Of a stretch of 64,000 nt of DNA, positions 62,267-64,000 are shown piece by piece. The stretch is from Candidatus Obscuribacterales bacterium (GTDB lineage: Bacteria > Cyanobacteriota > Vampirovibrionia > Obscuribacterales > Obscuribacteraceae): NCBI GenBank assembly GCA_019752635.1, contig JAIELX010000040.1, positions 17,842 through 81,841 on the forward strand, in the 5' to 3' direction. The notes beneath the pieces were generated by a model that did no database searches, was not told the DNA's origin, and saw only the letters and a list, made by a program, of their open reading frames with translations. The translations under genes and the position numbers were made by a program. Numbering within the stretch: position 1 is the first letter of the stretch; every line of letters starts with the position of its first letter.

Positions 62267-63868
62267 TTACATCGCGGGAACGGCTGGCTTTGCGGAGAGT
62301 TGAACAGCTTCAGCTCTAAGCTTGTCGGCCTTTTCTTCCGCCAGAGTTGCATTGATTTCAAATTGCTTGGCCTCTGCGGCCATTGTGTGAGCTTGCTCCG
62401 GAGACAAGAATCCGCCTTTGACGAACTCATGGCTGCGTTTTGCTTGCTTGAGGAATTTCTGTGCTTTGCGTTCCTCGATTTCTGCTAAGAACAACTTGGA
62501 GCGAACTTCTGTCGACAGTGTGGAATCGGTGGATGATTGTTTCGCTATCACCACTGCTGGTGAACCTTGCGAACGATGCGTCGTAGTCCTTTGTGTGGAC
62601 GCTGTCGGTCCGGAATTAGAGCTCATGCGCTGAGGGGGACGTCTTGTGGACGGAGCGATGGCGGTGGTTCTGCCGGCGATTTTCTTGGACGGGTTTGCTT
62701 CATCAGTTCTGGCATCCAATGTTTGTACTTTTGCTCTTGTCTCAGCCATCTGGCTGGTGGCTTTCCGCCCGAGTGCCAGCAGTTTGTCTGTGATACCCTG
62801 TCCTGCGGGTGCCTTACCTCTTAGCTGCGCCGCGTCTGGCGCGGGCGACTGCTTTGCGACGACAACCGCGGTAGCCGGGTTTGGGGGCAGCTTCGGAATC
62901 GTTATCAACGAGGGTTTCTTGGCTATGACCGTGGGATCGATTGCTTTCCGAAATCCTGCCACGCCGCGGATTTCGTTTATGCGCAACGCGATTTTTTGGA
63001 GGCTTTCCACGTAGGGTTTAGTCTGTGTGGTGAGAAAGTATTTCAATTCGGGCAACTCGAAGAAACTTTCAAAAGAGAATTGCGAAAAGGCGAGTCTAAT
63101 CGGTCCGTCTTTCGGCAGCCGCGTAATGCCTCTGCGTGCTAGCCCGTCTGGACCGTTTAACGTCATGTTCTCCATGTCCGGAGCCAGTGTCATCTCGGTG
63201 CCGGCACCTATGCAAAGTAACTGACCGTTGTTCATTTTGAATAACATCTGCCCTTCGCGACCGTTCAAGTTCAGAATGCGAACGATCTTTTGTGAGGTGG
63301 CTACGAAAGCAACAACTCCGGACTTGGCGAATAGTTGTCCATAGGGTGTTTGAAACGACCCGAAATGCTCGTTGTCGCGAGCGCGAAGCAGCACATAGTG
63401 CATATCTCTTTTGTTTTGCGTAGCGCGCAGATTAGGAGGCGTGGGTACGATCGGAAGCAGTGACTTTCGCTCGCTCTCTTGGAGTTCACGCGCAAGATCA
63501 GGTCCAAGTGTCATATATCGAAACCAGGGCGAAGGCTTCTCTCCGGGAACTGTCGTACTCGGAATTTCTTCTGCTGTGATCGAATCGCCTCCCGGTCCTG
63601 TGAGACTTGTTGATTGGCTCGGTTTCTCGTTCTCGTCAATGGATGGCATTCTCGGTGAGCCGATTCCGGGAGCCAGGTTGAGATCCGGCATGCTGAATGC
63701 CGGGGTACCGCTGTCTAGACCGTAAATGCTTTCGGACGAGGGCGCCTTAAATGGAGCGCTGGCGTCTGAAGTGCCAGTTTGCGCGTTTACTGCAACGCTG
63801 AAAGTGCTCGCCACAGCGAAAACTGCGAATAATGCTCTGCTGATTGTCAAGCTCACTGTTTGCTCCAT
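62267..63868 (-). CDS. Secreted FecR-like protein with coiled C-terminus
   Basis: 533 residues from the ATG at 63868; a longer upstream frame adds 24 residues and would bury the signal peptide (MEQTVSLTISRALFAVFAVA, cut after VNA|QT). A Pro/Ser-rich region to about 150. Residues 170-270 resemble FecR: LRARDNEHFGSFQTPYGQLFA, then GVVAFVATSQKIVRILNLNG and LLCIGAGTEMTLAPD. Then Pro/Thr/Arg linkers and a Lys/Glu/Ala coiled coil at 470-525. It may be an exported matrix or sensor protein. No sigma/anti-sigma pair is next to it. Confidence 0.7.
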   Translation of the reverse strand: MEQTVSLTISRALFAVFAVASTFSVAVNAQTGTSDASAPFKAPSSESIYGLDSGTPAFSMPDLNLAPGIGSPRMPSIDENEKPSQSTSLTGPGGDSITAEEIPSTTVPGEKPSPWFRYMTLGPDLARELQESERKSLLPIVPTPPNLRATQNKRDMHYVLLRARDNEHFGSFQTPYGQLFAKSGVVAFVATSQKIVRILNLNGREGQMLFKMNNGQLLCIGAGTEMTLAPDMENMTLNGPDGLARRGITRLPKDGPIRLAFSQFSFESFFELPELKYFLTTQTKPYVESLQKIALRINEIRGVAGFRKAIDPTVIAKKPSLITIPKLPPNPATAVVVAKQSPAPDAAQLRGKAPAGQGITDKLLALGRKATSQMAETRAKVQTLDARTDEANPSKKIAGRTTAIAPSTRRPPQRMSSNSGPTASTQRTTTHRSQGSPAVVIAKQSSTDSTLSTEVRSKLFLAEIEERKAQKFLKQAKRSHEFVKGGFLSPEQAHTMAAEAKQFEINATLAEEKADKLRAEAVQLSAKPAVPAM

Positions 63869-63986
63869 CTTTTCATGCTGAGGCACCAGTATACGGTTTT
63901 CTACGGTTCTTCCATGAAAGCAATCTCGGGTGGTTGGCAAGTGTCGATGGTCCGGTCTTGTAGGGGCGGCGGCTACCAGGAAGCGT

Positions 63987-64000
63987 GTCGGAAATTCTTG
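63987..64000. repeat. Dispersed palindrome cut by the window edge
   Basis: GTCGGAAATTCTTG, the left half of the family, preceded by GGAAGCGT as in the copy at 15676. The right half lies beyond the window. Confidence 0.6.

Overview
The window reads as chromosomal DNA of a free-living, Gram-negative-type bacterium with about half G+C by eye. Best guess for the host is the Obscuribacterales/Melainabacteria (Vampirovibrionia) branch next to Cyanobacteria. That is inference from the mix of genes: many Hanks-type Ser/Thr kinases, very large secreted TPR proteins, prepilin-like genes, a PPK2 polyphosphate kinase and large proteins with no recognisable family. No rRNA, tRNA, CRISPR array, phage or intact insertion sequence was recognised.

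Layout. 1-9.8 kb: a hypothetical gene cut by the window edge, a PEP-synthase/rifampicin-phosphotransferase-like enzyme, a large papain-like Cys/His/Asn protein whose 3' end is duplicated and decayed downstream, two secreted Gly-rich proteins and an alpha/beta hydrolase. 9.9-20.5 kb: membrane-anchored TPR/EF-hand-like protein, MDR oxidoreductase, EF-hand protein, RNase HI, YcaQ-like DNA glycosylase and a 1172-residue secreted repeat protein. 20.6-24.1 kb: a signalling block of OmpR-type regulator, divergent histidine kinase and a convergent ECF sigma factor. 24.3-27.4 kb: a hypothetical, a DHH-like protein with motifs in swapped order and a serine hydrolase. 27.4-30.4 kb: an operon of three prepilin-like proteins. 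31-33.7 kb: MFS transporter and DEAD-box helicase. 33.9-37.2 kb: a compact four-gene minus-strand operon (TPR, PDZ-vWA, coiled coil, membrane protein). 37.5-40.8 kb: small envelope proteins, a DUF4239 pseudogene and a secreted TPR protein. 40.8-54 kb: three Ser/Thr kinases, one a multi-domain membrane receptor, with a 19-repeat TPR protein, a YjbR-like protein, a kinase-fold-like hypothetical, a proline iminopeptidase-like hydrolase and a nucleotidyltransferase. 54-64 kb: an AIM24-like protein, SulP transporter, MsrA, PPK2, a LysR regulator divergent from a HAD-like protein, and a secreted FecR-like protein.

The most striking non-coding signal is a 26-bp imperfect palindrome, half-site GTCRGAAAWTCTC followed by its mirror, found about ten times and only between genes: in convergent, divergent and tandem gaps, once inside a 119-bp tandem duplication and once cut by the right edge. 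It looks like a genome-wide family of intergenic palindromes.

For most genes start codons were chosen from Shine-Dalgarno-like sequences, and several genes are most simply read from GTG or TTG.
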